Under the pieces are notes generated by a model. It did not search any database and had not been told where the DNA came from. It saw nothing but the letters and a program-made list of their open reading frames with translations. Of a stretch of 31,144 bases of DNA, positions 13,928-22,255 are shown in pieces. Numbering within the stretch: position 1 is the stretch's first letter; the number at the start of each line of letters is the position of its first letter. Source of the DNA: CAIXLI01 sp964587125 (lineage in GTDB: Bacteria; Pseudomonadota; Alphaproteobacteria; UBA9219); the NCBI GenBank assembly GCA_964587125.1, contig CAZPKC010000022.1, positions 1 to 31,144 of the forward strand, read 5' to 3'. Position numbers and translations under genes: made by a program.

Positions 13928-15118
13928 TTATTTTTGGTTTCGTAGTTTATCGAGATAGTCCGCCCATTTTTGCATCATCTTGCGTCGTTCGGGTAAATGG
14001 GCCGTGCGATTATAAGCTCTGCCGTTCGGATCGCGCACGGCGTGGGCAAGCTGGTGTTCAATGTAATCGGGGCGAATGTGCAAAACTTCATCGAGAACCG
14101 TCCGCGCCATTGCGCGGAAACCGTGGCCTGTCATTTCATCTTTTGAGATTCCCATACGCCGCATGGCGCAAAGAATAGCGTTGTCGCTCATGGCTCTTTG
14201 GTTGGAGAGGGGACTTGGAAACAAAAATCTTCCGCGCCCCGTCATTAAGTGCAGTTCTTTCAAAATCTCAACGGCTTGCCGCGATAGGGGAACCAAATGC
14301 GGTTCACGCATTTTCATTCGTTCGGCGGGGATGTTCCATTCGGACTTCTCGAAGTCGATTTCTATCCATTCGGCTTGCCGAAGTTCTCCCGGGCGGACGA
14401 ATACCAGGGGGGCAAGGCGCAAAGCGCTGCGTGTTACGGCGCTTCCATGATAATCATAAATTGCGCGAAGCAATGCGCCGATGGCTTTTGGTTCCGTCAC
14501 AGCCGCAAAATGGCCGCCTTTGACTGGCTGCAATGCGCCGCGCAAATCGGCGGCGGGGTCACGAGTGGCGCGGCCTGTGGCAATGGCGTAGCGGAATATC
14601 TGGCCGCAGGTTTCCAAAACCCTATGAGCCGTGCCAAGAGCGCCCCGTGCTTCTGTTCGCCGCAAGGTGGCCAAAAGTTCGGGTGGAGTAATATCGGCAA
14701 TCGGACGCTGACCAAGCCAAGGGAAGGCATCTATTTCAAGCCGCCGCGTCGTTTTTGTTGTGTTTGAGGGGGCCCAAATAGTGGCTTTCTGGCCAAGCCA
14801 TTCTCTGGCTACAACCTCAAAAGTGTTCGCTTGACTATCATTCCAAGCCGCTTTTTTGGCTTTACGGTTAACGGCGGGATCAATTTTGTCGGCTAGTTTT
14901 CTACGCTCCAAATCGCGGCGGTCGCGGGCCACTTTTAAGGCGATATCGGGATACGTGCCAAGAGATAGGAGTTTTTCTTTCCCTGCAAAACGGTATTTGA
15001 AGCGCCACCATTTGCTGCCATTGGGCATTACCAATAAAAAGAGACCGCGTGAATCGAACATTTTGTAGGGTTTATTGCTCGATTTGGCTCGGCGAATGGC
15101 GGTGTCCGTCAGGGGCAT
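13928..15118 (-). CDS. P4-type tyrosine recombinase (integrase)
   Basis: This 396-residue site-specific recombinase would integrate and excise the element. The N-terminal DUF4102 arm-binding domain covers about residues 1-90 (LTDTAIRRAK, SRGLFLLVMPNGSKWWRFKYR, LSLGTYPDIAL). The core-binding domain follows at about 98-185. The catalytic domain has Arg 242 in VRPGELR, H332-x-x-R335 in GHGFRAMART, H358 in HQLAH and the nucleophile Tyr 369 in RAYNRTAH, so the enzyme looks intact. It starts 166 bases from tRNA-Gln and reads away from it, the usual P4 arrangement. Its last codons are duplicated at 12786-12851. Confidence 0.95.
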   Translation of the reverse strand: MPLTDTAIRRAKSSNKPYKMFDSRGLFLLVMPNGSKWWRFKYRFAGKEKLLSLGTYPDIALKVARDRRDLERRKLADKIDPAVNRKAKKAAWNDSQANTFEVVAREWLGQKATIWAPSNTTKTTRRLEIDAFPWLGQRPIADITPPELLATLRRTEARGALGTAHRVLETCGQIFRYAIATGRATRDPAADLRGALQPVKGGHFAAVTEPKAIGALLRAIYDYHGSAVTRSALRLAPLVFVRPGELRQAEWIEIDFEKSEWNIPAERMKMREPHLVPLSRQAVEILKELHLMTGRGRFLFPSPLSNQRAMSDNAILCAMRRMGISKDEMTGHGFRAMARTVLDEVLHIRPDYIEHQLAHAVRDPNGRAYNRTAHLPERRKMMQKWADYLDKLRNQK

Positions 15119-15284
15119 AATAGGGGTAACCTCAAGTCTTCATCCCACTTACCCCTAGGACGTTACCCCCACTTGAACATGGATTTCAACAAAATTCGTT
15201 AGACGACAATAGAAGCAAAAATCAATAAAAACTCACAAAATTATATGTGTTTTAGACTTTTCTAGATGTCTCTAGACTTGGTCT

Positions 15285-15359
15285 TGGTTGGGGCGGGAGG
15301 GATCGAACCTCCGAATGGTGGAATCAAAATCCACTGCCTTACCGCTTGGCTACGCCCCA
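15285..15359 (-). tRNA. tRNA-Gln (anticodon TTG)
   Basis: On the minus strand TGGGGCG and CGCCCCA form the acceptor stem, the anticodon loop reads TTTTGAT with TTG central, and the T-arm contains GGTTCGATCC. Total length is 75 bases including the encoded CCA (15285-15287). Its 3' end faces the integrase gene and is the probable attachment site of the element. Confidence 0.97.
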
Positions 15360-15439
15360 AAAAGAAAGGAAAGAGGGGTATAGCGGCTGTTTTTGTCCGC
15401 CGCAACCCTCCTTCGCTTCAGTTGTAACGGAAGGGATAT

Positions 15440-15529
15440 ATGCCCCGCAGAACGGCTAAAATTAAGGATATCGCTTCAGGCGATAGCGTTGCCTTGGCAA
15501 AAGAGATAGATTATCGTCTGCAACGCTGA
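15440..15529 (+). CDS. Possible small protein (29 aa)
   Basis: ATG is preceded by GGAAGGG with about five-base spacing. The product MPRRTAKIKDIASGDSVALA plus nine more residues is basic at its start and has no recognisable domain. It ends 26 bases before the HAD-like gene on the same strand, so it may be an upstream small gene or leader. The evidence is only the ribosome site and position. Confidence 0.3.
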   Translation: MPRRTAKIKDIASGDSVALAKEIDYRLQR

Positions 15530-15555
15530 CTTTTTATAAGAGAGGATCGAGTATT

Positions 15556-16296
15556 ATGATTTCATATATTATAGCTGATACAGGCGGTGTGCTTTGGAAT
15601 TCCGACCCTTGGATCATGAAGTGTTTCAAAGAGGTTTTTTCCGAATTGCACGAAAAATATCCGTTTATCAGGGAACCGACGAAAACCGAACTTAAAAGCT
15701 TTCCCGGTCCTTCGCTCGACGATAATTTGGAAAGAATGATTAGCCCCGAGCATCCGGGGTATTTGGAAATCCGCAAGGAAGGCCACGATTTATACAGGAA
15801 AAAGCATGATACGCCCGAAGGGCTGGAAGCCGTCCAAATTTACAGGGGCGTTCGCGTTATGTTGGGGAAGTTAAATAATCAAGGAAAAATTTTAATCGCC
15901 CTGACGGAAAAAGCGACGGAAGCGGCCGAGGCTTCTTTCCGATATCTTGAAATCCGGGATTATTTCAAAAGCGTTCAGGGAACAAAACTTGCCGGTGAAG
16001 TCGTGACGCGTCATGAAAACATCCTGCGTTTGGTCGAAAACAATATGATGAGTAAAAAAACGACGATTAGGCTTTCCAACACGGTATTTATCTGCGGCCG
16101 CGCAAGAAGCGCCGAAGCGGCGTCTCGCCTTGGCTTCCGCGTTATCGGCGCGACGTGGGGCGGGGCTACGGCAGACGAGCTTAAAAAGGCCGGTGCGTCA
16201 TTAATCGTAGACTCGCCCGAACTTATACCGACGGCCGTCGCAAAGCTGGAAGGAAAAAAATCTGCGCTGAAATTCAATCCGAAGCGACATATATAA
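15556..16296 (+). CDS. HAD-fold protein with degenerate catalytic motifs
   Basis: This 246-residue protein aligns with phosphoglycolate-phosphatase-like HAD hydrolases: motif I at IIADTGGVL (5-13), a cap region from about 17 to 100, motif II Thr 117 in IALTEK, a possible motif III Lys 144, and the tail FRVIGATWGGATADELKKAG (194-213). Catalytic positions are altered. The DxD of motif I is D8-T-G10, and motif IV, normally GDSxxD, is GRARSA (181-186), so both metal-binding Asp positions there are gone. It is probably not a working phosphatase and may be a binding or regulatory protein. The ribosome site (GAGAGG, then an ATG) is moderate. Confidence 0.75.
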   Translation: MISYIIADTGGVLWNSDPWIMKCFKEVFSELHEKYPFIREPTKTELKSFPGPSLDDNLERMISPEHPGYLEIRKEGHDLYRKKHDTPEGLEAVQIYRGVRVMLGKLNNQGKILIALTEKATEAAEASFRYLEIRDYFKSVQGTKLAGEVVTRHENILRLVENNMMSKKTTIRLSNTVFICGRARSAEAASRLGFRVIGATWGGATADELKKAGASLIVDSPELIPTAVAKLEGKKSALKFNPKRHI

Positions 16297-16374
16297 CATC
16301 CCTTTCGTTTTTACTCTTGCTTGTTTTTCGTCTTTAGCGAACATTCTTTCAGGATTCGCTTAGGGTGAGGGTTC

Positions 16375-16773
16375 ATGCGTACTCAAAGACAGCTTCGCGT
16401 CGGCGAAGAAATACGCCACGCTTTGGCGTGCGTGCTGATGCGCGACGACGTGCCGTGGCCGAGGGGTTTCAAATCCCCGGCGATTACGGTGACGGAGGTC
16501 AAAATCAGCCCCGATCTTAAAAACGCGACGGTCTATGTGATGCCCTTGGGCGGAGAGAAGCTAACCGAGACTGTAAGGGTCATGAACGACGGAGTCGGAT
16601 TTTTCCGTTTTGCGGTCGGCAAAGCTGTTCCGCTGCGCCATGTGCCGAAGCTCAGGTTTATGGCGGACGAAAGTTTCGACGCCGCGCATAGGATCGAAAA
16701 AATCCTTTTGACGCCCGAGGTGGCGAAAGACCTCAAACGGAAGAAGGAAGACAAAGACTCGGAGTCTTTTTAG
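16375..16773 (+). CDS. rbfA: Ribosome-binding factor A
   Basis: This 132-residue KH-like protein binds the 30S subunit and aids 16S rRNA 5' end maturation. Family blocks are RQLRVGEEIRHALACVL (5-21), TVTEVKISPDLKNATVYVMPLG (38-59) and VPKLRFMADESFDAAHRIEKIL (89-110). The start is supported by GTGAGGG shortly upstream. In many bacteria rbfA sits between infB and truB; neither is next to it here. Its stop overlaps the stop of the convergent GGDEF-EAL gene by four bases. Confidence 0.93.
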   Translation: MRTQRQLRVGEEIRHALACVLMRDDVPWPRGFKSPAITVTEVKISPDLKNATVYVMPLGGEKLTETVRVMNDGVGFFRFAVGKAVPLRHVPKLRFMADESFDAAHRIEKILLTPEVAKDLKRKKEDKDSESF

Positions 16774-18392
16774 CTTTTAGGCCGATCAAGCGAAGGCTTG
16801 CCGAAGAAATACCCCTGCATGTAATCGATTTTCGTGTTGCGCAGCCATGCGGCGGCCTCGGCCGTTTCGATGCCTTCAGCGACGGTCTGAATGCCAAGGC
16901 CGTGCGCCAGATCAATCAGCACCATGACAAGATGCTGCTGCTCGCGGTTAGTTAGAAGGTCTTTCAAAATGTCCTTGTCGATTTTCATGATCGATAAGCC
17001 TAACTCGCGCAAATAACGAATCGATGTCGACCCCGCGCCGAAATCATCCAGCGAAATGCGCGCGCCAAGATCCCTAAGAGCGTTGACAAGGCGCTTTGTT
17101 TCCCCGACGTCGACAAGGACGGCGGTTTCCGTAATTTCGACGATCATCCGCTTGGCGACTTCGGGACGCGTCTCCAGAACCTGCCTGACATAATCCGGCC
17201 AGTCGGATTGCGACGCGGTAAAGCCCGAAACGTTGATCGCGAGGCTCAGCGTGGGAACGGCCTCCATATCGCGGATGGCCATCGTGAAGACTAACCTGTC
17301 GAGTTCGCTCGCGAGCCCCATCTGTTCGATCGTCGGAACGAACAGTGCGGCGGAAATGGGCTTGCCGTCTTCGCCAAACATGCGCACCAGCGCTTCGTAA
17401 CAAACGGGCTTGCCCGTGGCGGCTTCGACGATCGGCTGATAGGCAAGCCGGAAGCCGTCGTTTTTGAAAGCGCGCTTGATACGCTCGCCCAGCTCCAAAA
17501 GTTGGCGGTTTTCCTGCACGCGTTCCGGACTGTCGACATATTCGATAAAATTGTTCAGCCCGCGTTGGCGCGCCATATGCAGGGCCTGCTCGGCAAAAAT
17601 CATAGCTTCGTTCGCGTTCTTGGCGACGGTTGGCACGCGCACGCCACCGATGGAAACGGTGATGTGCAGGGGCGCGTTGGCGGCGACGAGAGGCGAATTG
17701 CGGAAATCGTCGATGATGCGCTCGGCTAGAACTTGCAGATCATTGCCTAAAGGCTCGGGCAAAAGAATGCCAAAAGTGTCGCCGCCGACGCGGCCAAGCG
17801 TGGCGCGCGTAGGGATGATTTGTTCGAGGCGTCTTGCCACGCCGCGCAGGACGGCGTCGCCGGCCTCGGTGCCGATGGCCTCGTTGACGAAAGACATTTT
17901 GTCGATATCGACGACCAAACAGGCGCCGACCCGGCGCGTCAGTTTTGCGTTCTCGATCGTGCGCGCCAGCTGCGATTGCAGAACGTACCGTTTGAAACAG
18001 CCGGTCAGTCCATCGCGTTCCGTTTCCTCATCGGCGGAAGAAAACGCGTGCGCCGGCTGATCGATAATGCGCCACACGCCCCGCTGACGGATGGGGCGGT
18101 TATTAGCGTCGTTCTCGCTTTTACCGCGTTCGTGTATCCACAAGACGCCGTTCGAGGCGTTGGTGATGCGGAATTGCCGGTTGAAAGCGTTCGCCTCGCC
18201 GCTGAAGAAAATGGAGCGGTCATCGGCGTGCAGGACGTGATACAAAGCTTGCGAATCCTGAGGCGGTTTTTCGGTCGCAAAAGCGTTGCACCACGAGCCG
18301 AACCAAGTGATCGTATCGTTCTTTAAATCCCAATCGTAGGCAATATCGCCAGCCGCCGATAAAACGTCGGCAAGATCAGAAAGCTCGGTCAT
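16770..18392 (-). CDS. PAS-GGDEF-EAL protein, probable c-di-GMP phosphodiesterase
   Basis: This protein is 540 residues from the ATG at 18392; a TTG 42 bases upstream is possible, and neither has a clear ribosome site. Residues 8-111 resemble a PAS sensor domain (DIAYDWDLKNDTITWFGSW). The GGDEF domain at about 120-290 has GGDTF at 203-207: the catalytic Glu is Thr, so it probably cannot make c-di-GMP. The EAL domain (about 305-540) keeps the catalytic set: EAL at 333-335, INVSG, EITE, DDFGAG, the Lys in IMKID, AEGIE and YMQGYFFGKP. The likely role is hydrolysis of c-di-GMP under sensory control, which would favour motility. No membrane segment is seen. Confidence 0.9.
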   Translation of the reverse strand: MTELSDLADVLSAAGDIAYDWDLKNDTITWFGSWCNAFATEKPPQDSQALYHVLHADDRSIFFSGEANAFNRQFRITNASNGVLWIHERGKSENDANNRPIRQRGVWRIIDQPAHAFSSADEETERDGLTGCFKRYVLQSQLARTIENAKLTRRVGACLVVDIDKMSFVNEAIGTEAGDAVLRGVARRLEQIIPTRATLGRVGGDTFGILLPEPLGNDLQVLAERIIDDFRNSPLVAANAPLHITVSIGGVRVPTVAKNANEAMIFAEQALHMARQRGLNNFIEYVDSPERVQENRQLLELGERIKRAFKNDGFRLAYQPIVEAATGKPVCYEALVRMFGEDGKPISAALFVPTIEQMGLASELDRLVFTMAIRDMEAVPTLSLAINVSGFTASQSDWPDYVRQVLETRPEVAKRMIVEITETAVLVDVGETKRLVNALRDLGARISLDDFGAGSTSIRYLRELGLSIMKIDKDILKDLLTNREQQHLVMVLIDLAHGLGIQTVAEGIETAEAAAWLRNTKIDYMQGYFFGKPSLDRPKS

Positions 18393-18774
18393 ATGGGGCA
18401 AACTCGTTACGTTGATAGGCGCAGTGTACAGCAAATGGTTTAATTTTTAATAAAATAGGGAGAAAGATTTTGCAGCCCCGAAAACGTACAACCATATGTT
18501 TGGCAACGCCTTTTTTTCCAGATTTAGAAAACGTGTTTTTTATCGGAGCTTGCTCCTGCCTTGAAACAGGAGAATAAGGACCTGTTTACGATTTTTTAAG
18601 AAGGCAACGATTCAATAAAGCCCTTATAGTGGAGGGGGCGTGGAACTTTATTTGCAGGTTTTTTCTGCCTATATTTATTCGTTTCTTTCAAAAATCGCTT
18701 GTTTCTCTCGCTCTCCACTCCCATAAAGCCCTCAAAGAGTAGCTTTTCGTTATTTTCCGGTGCAGAAAAGAAGA
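18393..18774. other. Divergent intergenic region (382 bases)
   Basis: This lies between the GGDEF-EAL gene and the glycosyltransferase gene and presumably carries both promoters. It has two overlapping hairpins that cannot form together: GGAGC/GCTCC (18545-18556) and CTCCTG/CAGGAG (18553-18572), with T runs on both sides. I see no gene or tRNA in it. Confidence 0.4.
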
Positions 18775-20496
18775 ATGAATCCTTTCACTCTCCGCTGCGA
18801 TAAAAGACTGGTCTTCCTCGCTGTTTTTTTCGTGGCGTTGGCGTTGCGCGTCGTTTTTGTTTTTCAGTGGAACCATACGCCCTACGGCGCTATGCCGTTT
18901 CTAGATGCGCGGCTTAATGACGATTGGGCACAAGCCATCGCGCAGGGCCAGCTTTTACGCCTTCGGGCATTTTATACTTCGCCGCTTTATCCTTACGCGC
19001 TTGGTGCGCTTTATGCCGTTTTTGGGCATAGTCTTTTGTTGGCCGGTCTCTTTAACGCCCTTCTTAGCGCGTTGTTCGCGGCTGTTTTAAGCGTGCTGGC
19101 CTATGACTGTTTCGGATTTAAATCCGCCGTGGTAACGGGGATTCTCGCGGCGTTTTTCCGGCCCTTGGTTTTTTACACAGCGCCGATTCTGAAAGAGTCA
19201 TTGTTGCTTTTGCTTCTGGCGTTGTTTCTGATGTTTGCCGTGCGGGCATTGAGGCAAAACCGGCTGCGCGACGCGGCTTTGGCAGGCGCGCTGCTTGGAT
19301 TTTGCGCCTTAGCGCGTGGGAATGTCTTGTTGCTGGCGTCTATCGTTTTTGCGTTTGGCTTTTTTAAATGGAGGCGTCGGTTTCTGGGAAGCGGAGCGCT
19401 CTTTGCAATTGTCCTGCTCTTGTGCATCGCGCCCGCCACAATCCATAATTATATCGTTAGTGGCGATTTCGTGCCGTTGAATTACGACGATGGATTTAAC
19501 TTTTATATAGGTAATTCGCCAACGGCAAACGGTGCGAATGAATATCCGCCGGAAATTTCCACTGACCCCGTGCAAGAGGAACTCGGCGGCATAGCCGAGG
19601 CGCGCGAAGCGCGCGGACATGACGTTGGTCCATCCGAAGTTTCCACCTATTGGCGCGATAAGGCGGTGGACTTTATTCTGCATAATCCCATGCGGGATTT
19701 GGTTTTGCTGAAAAACAAGTTTCTGGCGTTCTGGAACAACGCCGAAATTTCCGACAGCTACGACAGTTATTCATTCCAAAGCGATTTCGGCACCCTTGTT
19801 TCCGGTCCGCTTCTGCCGTTTTGGCCGATTTCGTGCCTTGCGGCGTTCGGCGTGGGCGCGGCTTACCTCAAGCGGCGGGAAGAAGTCACGCTTCTGGCTG
19901 GTTTTGCCTTCGTCTATATGCTCTCGGTGCTTTTGTTCTATGTGACAGACCGCTACAGACTTCCGGTTGTGGTGTTTCTGCTGCCGCTTGCGGGTGCGGC
20001 GGTTCCTTCTGGTGTGTGGCTTGTACGGGCAAAAGCGTGGCGCTCTCTGATGGCAGCGGCGGTTTTGGCAATAGTCTTTCTGTTTCTCGGCTTGAGAACG
20101 GCGGCGGACGCCGTGGATACGTCAGCAATTTTGCCTGAGAATTCCGATGTGCAGGTTTTCATTCGCGGCGCGCTTACGGAGGAGAGCCGCGGTCACTACG
20201 CTCATGCCGAGCGTCTTTTGAAAGCGGCGATGCAACGTTATCCCGCGGATGGTGTGATCAACTATAATTACGGCTGCCTGAAAGTCTTGCAGGGGGATTT
20301 TCCCGCCGCGCTGGCCGCGTTTCAAAAAGCGATAGATCTAAAACCAACTTATGTCCTTGCCTATTATGAACAAGCAAAAATTTATGAGAAAATCGGCGGT
20401 CATGCACACGCCATTGCATCCGTGCAACACGGACTTGAAGCCAATCCATCCGATCCGCTACTTCTGCAGGCGCTTGCGGAATTACGCGGGAAATAA
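18775..20496 (+). CDS. GT-C membrane glycosyltransferase (GT39/ArnT-like) with C-terminal TPRs
   Basis: This 573-residue inner-membrane protein begins with a short basic stretch and has about ten hydrophobic segments between residues 12 and 450. The first periplasmic loop carries DARLNDDWAQAIAQG, which resembles the acidic catalytic loop of family 39/83 glycosyltransferases using polyprenyl-phosphate sugars. After the last membrane segment come about three TPR units (from AHAERLLKAAMQRYPADGVINYNYG to the end), a protein-docking region. The acceptor may be lipid A, a surface glycan or a protein; nothing here decides. The ATG at 18775 is preferred over a GTG at 18760, but the ribosome site is weak in both cases. 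It ends 22 bases from flgH, convergently. Confidence 0.8.
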   Translation: MNPFTLRCDKRLVFLAVFFVALALRVVFVFQWNHTPYGAMPFLDARLNDDWAQAIAQGQLLRLRAFYTSPLYPYALGALYAVFGHSLLLAGLFNALLSALFAAVLSVLAYDCFGFKSAVVTGILAAFFRPLVFYTAPILKESLLLLLLALFLMFAVRALRQNRLRDAALAGALLGFCALARGNVLLLASIVFAFGFFKWRRRFLGSGALFAIVLLLCIAPATIHNYIVSGDFVPLNYDDGFNFYIGNSPTANGANEYPPEISTDPVQEELGGIAEAREARGHDVGPSEVSTYWRDKAVDFILHNPMRDLVLLKNKFLAFWNNAEISDSYDSYSFQSDFGTLVSGPLLPFWPISCLAAFGVGAAYLKRREEVTLLAGFAFVYMLSVLLFYVTDRYRLPVVVFLLPLAGAAVPSGVWLVRAKAWRSLMAAAVLAIVFLFLGLRTAADAVDTSAILPENSDVQVFIRGALTEESRGHYAHAERLLKAAMQRYPADGVINYNYGCLKVLQGDFPAALAAFQKAIDLKPTYVLAYYEQAKIYEKIGGHAHAIASVQHGLEANPSDPLLLQALAELRGK

Positions 20497-20518
20497 AGCT
20501 TGTTAGCTCCGGCGCAGT

Positions 20519-21271
20519 CTAGAACGGCATCAGGATATCGAACAACTGATCGCCATAGCGAGGCTGCTGAACGTCGTTGATGGTTCCTTTGCCCCCGTAG
20601 TTGATGCGCGCTTCCGCAATCTGGTCGTAGGTAATGGTGTTGTCGGCCGCGATATCCTGTGGGCGAATAATGCCGTTGATGGTGAGTTCGCGCATATCGT
20701 AATTGACGTTGACCTGTTGTTTGCCTTCGACGACCAAATTGCCGTTGGGCAAAACCTGAATGATCGTCGCGGCGACGCGCAAATCGATCTGTTCCTGCCG
20801 ACCGATCGATCCTTTGCCGTCGTTGCTCGTTGCGCTGGCCGCATCGACAAGGCTCGACGGATCGACGGCGTTGGGAAGAACCTTGTTCAATTTGGTCTCG
20901 AAGCCGAAGAAATTGGTCAGACTCGCCGTATCGCTGTTGGACCTCGATCTTTGCGTTTCGTTCGAAATCTGCGCTTGATCGTCGATCGTAACGACAACGG
21001 TTAAAATGTCTCCCACGTGGCTTGCGCGCTGATCGCGGAAGAAGGCCCTGCCGCCCGGCTCCCACAGGGAATTGGGCTGATGATCGTTCAAGGAAGGCGG
21101 CGGCATCGGCATTTTGACGGGCGTATAGCCGGGGCGATGCGTGGGATCGTCGATCGAGGCCAATTTCGGTTCGTCTCCGACATCGGATATGCGGTCGAAG
21201 GCATTGCAAGCGGCCAAAGAAAGCAACACTGTGGTTGTTAGAAGGATATTTGCGTATGTTGGTTTGGCCAT
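20519..21271 (-). CDS. flgH: Flagellar L-ring protein FlgH
   Basis: This 250-residue outer-membrane lipoprotein forms the L-ring bushing around the flagellar rod. The signal peptide ends in the lipobox LAAC, giving a lipidated Cys at about residue 21. Family features include SLWEPGGRAFFRDQRASHVGDILTV (about 48-72), GKGSIGRQEQIDLRVAATI and the C-terminal GLIRPQDI-like block (NGIIRPQDI). It is the last gene of the flgF operon, nine bases after flgA. Length and architecture are typical. Confidence 0.95.
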   Translation of the reverse strand: MAKPTYANILLTTTVLLSLAACNAFDRISDVGDEPKLASIDDPTHRPGYTPVKMPMPPPSLNDHQPNSLWEPGGRAFFRDQRASHVGDILTVVVTIDDQAQISNETQRSRSNSDTASLTNFFGFETKLNKVLPNAVDPSSLVDAASATSNDGKGSIGRQEQIDLRVAATIIQVLPNGNLVVEGKQQVNVNYDMRELTINGIIRPQDIAADNTITYDQIAEARINYGGKGTINDVQQPRYGDQLFDILMPF

Positions 21272-21280
21272 AGCGGGTTC

Positions 21281-22255
21281 CTATTCTGCCAAAGCGACTT
21301 TCCGCGCGATGCGGATTTCGACGATACCGGGGGCTGTGACAACGCCTTCGACGATGCGGTTGCTTTGTGTGTTAACGACACGGATGGTTTCCCCTTCGAC
21401 GCCGTCCTGCTGGGCTCTACCTTGGGCGGTGACGAGGATATACGGAGTCTCGATCTTCATCGTGACCAGCGAGCCCCGCTGCACGAGGCGCTGCGGCATG
21501 ATATCGCGCGAGCGTAAAATTTGTCCCTCGGGCGTGTCGCGGCGGAGTTCACGCCCGATCAGCTGGCTTTGTTCCGTAACAATGTCAGCGGTCAGGCGTT
21601 CCTCCGGCATATCGATCCAGTCCAGATCGTCGGATCCGATCACCGTGCCGCTTTCAAGCCGGCGCGCGAGAACGGGAACGCTGTGCTTGACCAACACATG
21701 ACCCATAAGGGGAATAACATAAGAACCGCGCGGAGTTTGCGCGACAAGGTCGGTGCGGAACTGCTTGACGGCGGGGTCGTAGAAAAAATTCTCAAGCTTG
21801 AAATCCGGAGAATCGTCGGTGGGCAAGTCGATTTCCAACGAACGCTTGTCGAGAGCGATCTCGAAATTCAGTCTTTTGGCGTCGCCGTCGGCTTTCATCT
21901 TGGCGACGATGGCTTCGCGAACTTTGTCGCCCGAAATGCGGGCGCAGGCTGAGGAAACGCTGATATGAGTAGCCGTGTCCTGCGTTTGCCAGTCGAGGCG
22001 GTAGGTTTTTGCGAGCTTTTTAAGGACATCTTCGTCATAGAGCGCGGGCCTGCATGGCGGGGGCGCCTGCGCGATATCGCGATCGATTTCGGCGGGAACT
22101 CCCTTGAACAAATCACTAAGCTTGACGGAAGCGCGGGTGACTTCAACGTCGGGATTCAGCGTGACGGAGGAATCCGCCGCGCAGGGGGTGGGAGAACCGG
22201 CGCTGCCGGAAAGAATGAGCCACGATGTGAACAGGATTCGGGTTGTTTTTTTCAT
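21281..22255 (-). CDS. flgA: Flagellar basal body P-ring formation protein FlgA
   Basis: This 324-residue periplasmic chaperone is needed to assemble the FlgI P-ring. It has an N-terminal signal peptide (ILFTSWLILSGSAG, about residues 7-20). The C-terminal third holds the SAF domain and the conserved tail, with PVLARRLESGTVIGSDDLDW, GRELRRDTPEGQILRSRDI and GETIRVVNTQSNRIVEG. Its ATG overlaps the stop of the upstream 88-aa gene (ATGA), so the two are translationally coupled. AAGGG lies seven bases upstream. Confidence 0.94.
   Translation of the reverse strand: MKKTTRILFTSWLILSGSAGSPTPCAADSSVTLNPDVEVTRASVKLSDLFKGVPAEIDRDIAQAPPPCRPALYDEDVLKKLAKTYRLDWQTQDTATHISVSSACARISGDKVREAIVAKMKADGDAKRLNFEIALDKRSLEIDLPTDDSPDFKLENFFYDPAVKQFRTDLVAQTPRGSYVIPLMGHVLVKHSVPVLARRLESGTVIGSDDLDWIDMPEERLTADIVTEQSQLIGRELRRDTPEGQILRSRDIMPQRLVQRGSLVTMKIETPYILVTAQGRAQQDGVEGETIRVVNTQSNRIVEGVVTAPGIVEIRIARKVALAE

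Larger units (their letters stand above)
12852..13993. repeat. Tandem duplication, unit B (1,142 bp)
   Basis: This is the second copy of the unit at 11722-12851, 12 bp longer because of in-frame length differences in the small gene (nine bases near its start, three in its middle). It runs into the intact integrase gene. Most of the unit differs from A by scattered substitutions. Confidence 0.9.
11037..15287. mobile_element. Remnant integrative element at tRNA-Gln
   Basis: A P4-type integrase whose 5' end faces the 3' end of a tRNA-Gln gene, an AlpA-like remnant at the other end and unknown cargo genes between them fit a small tRNA-targeted island. Integrases of this type recombine within the 3' end of a tRNA, consistent with the position here. 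I do not see a second copy of the tRNA 3' end near 11000, so the left boundary is a guess and the element may have lost its far end. Confidence 0.55.

Noticed and set aside
20400..21209. 269-codon minus-strand frame overlapping flgH
   Set aside because: FlgH motifs and the lipobox are in another frame of the same strand; this one is Arg/Gln-rich and matches nothing.
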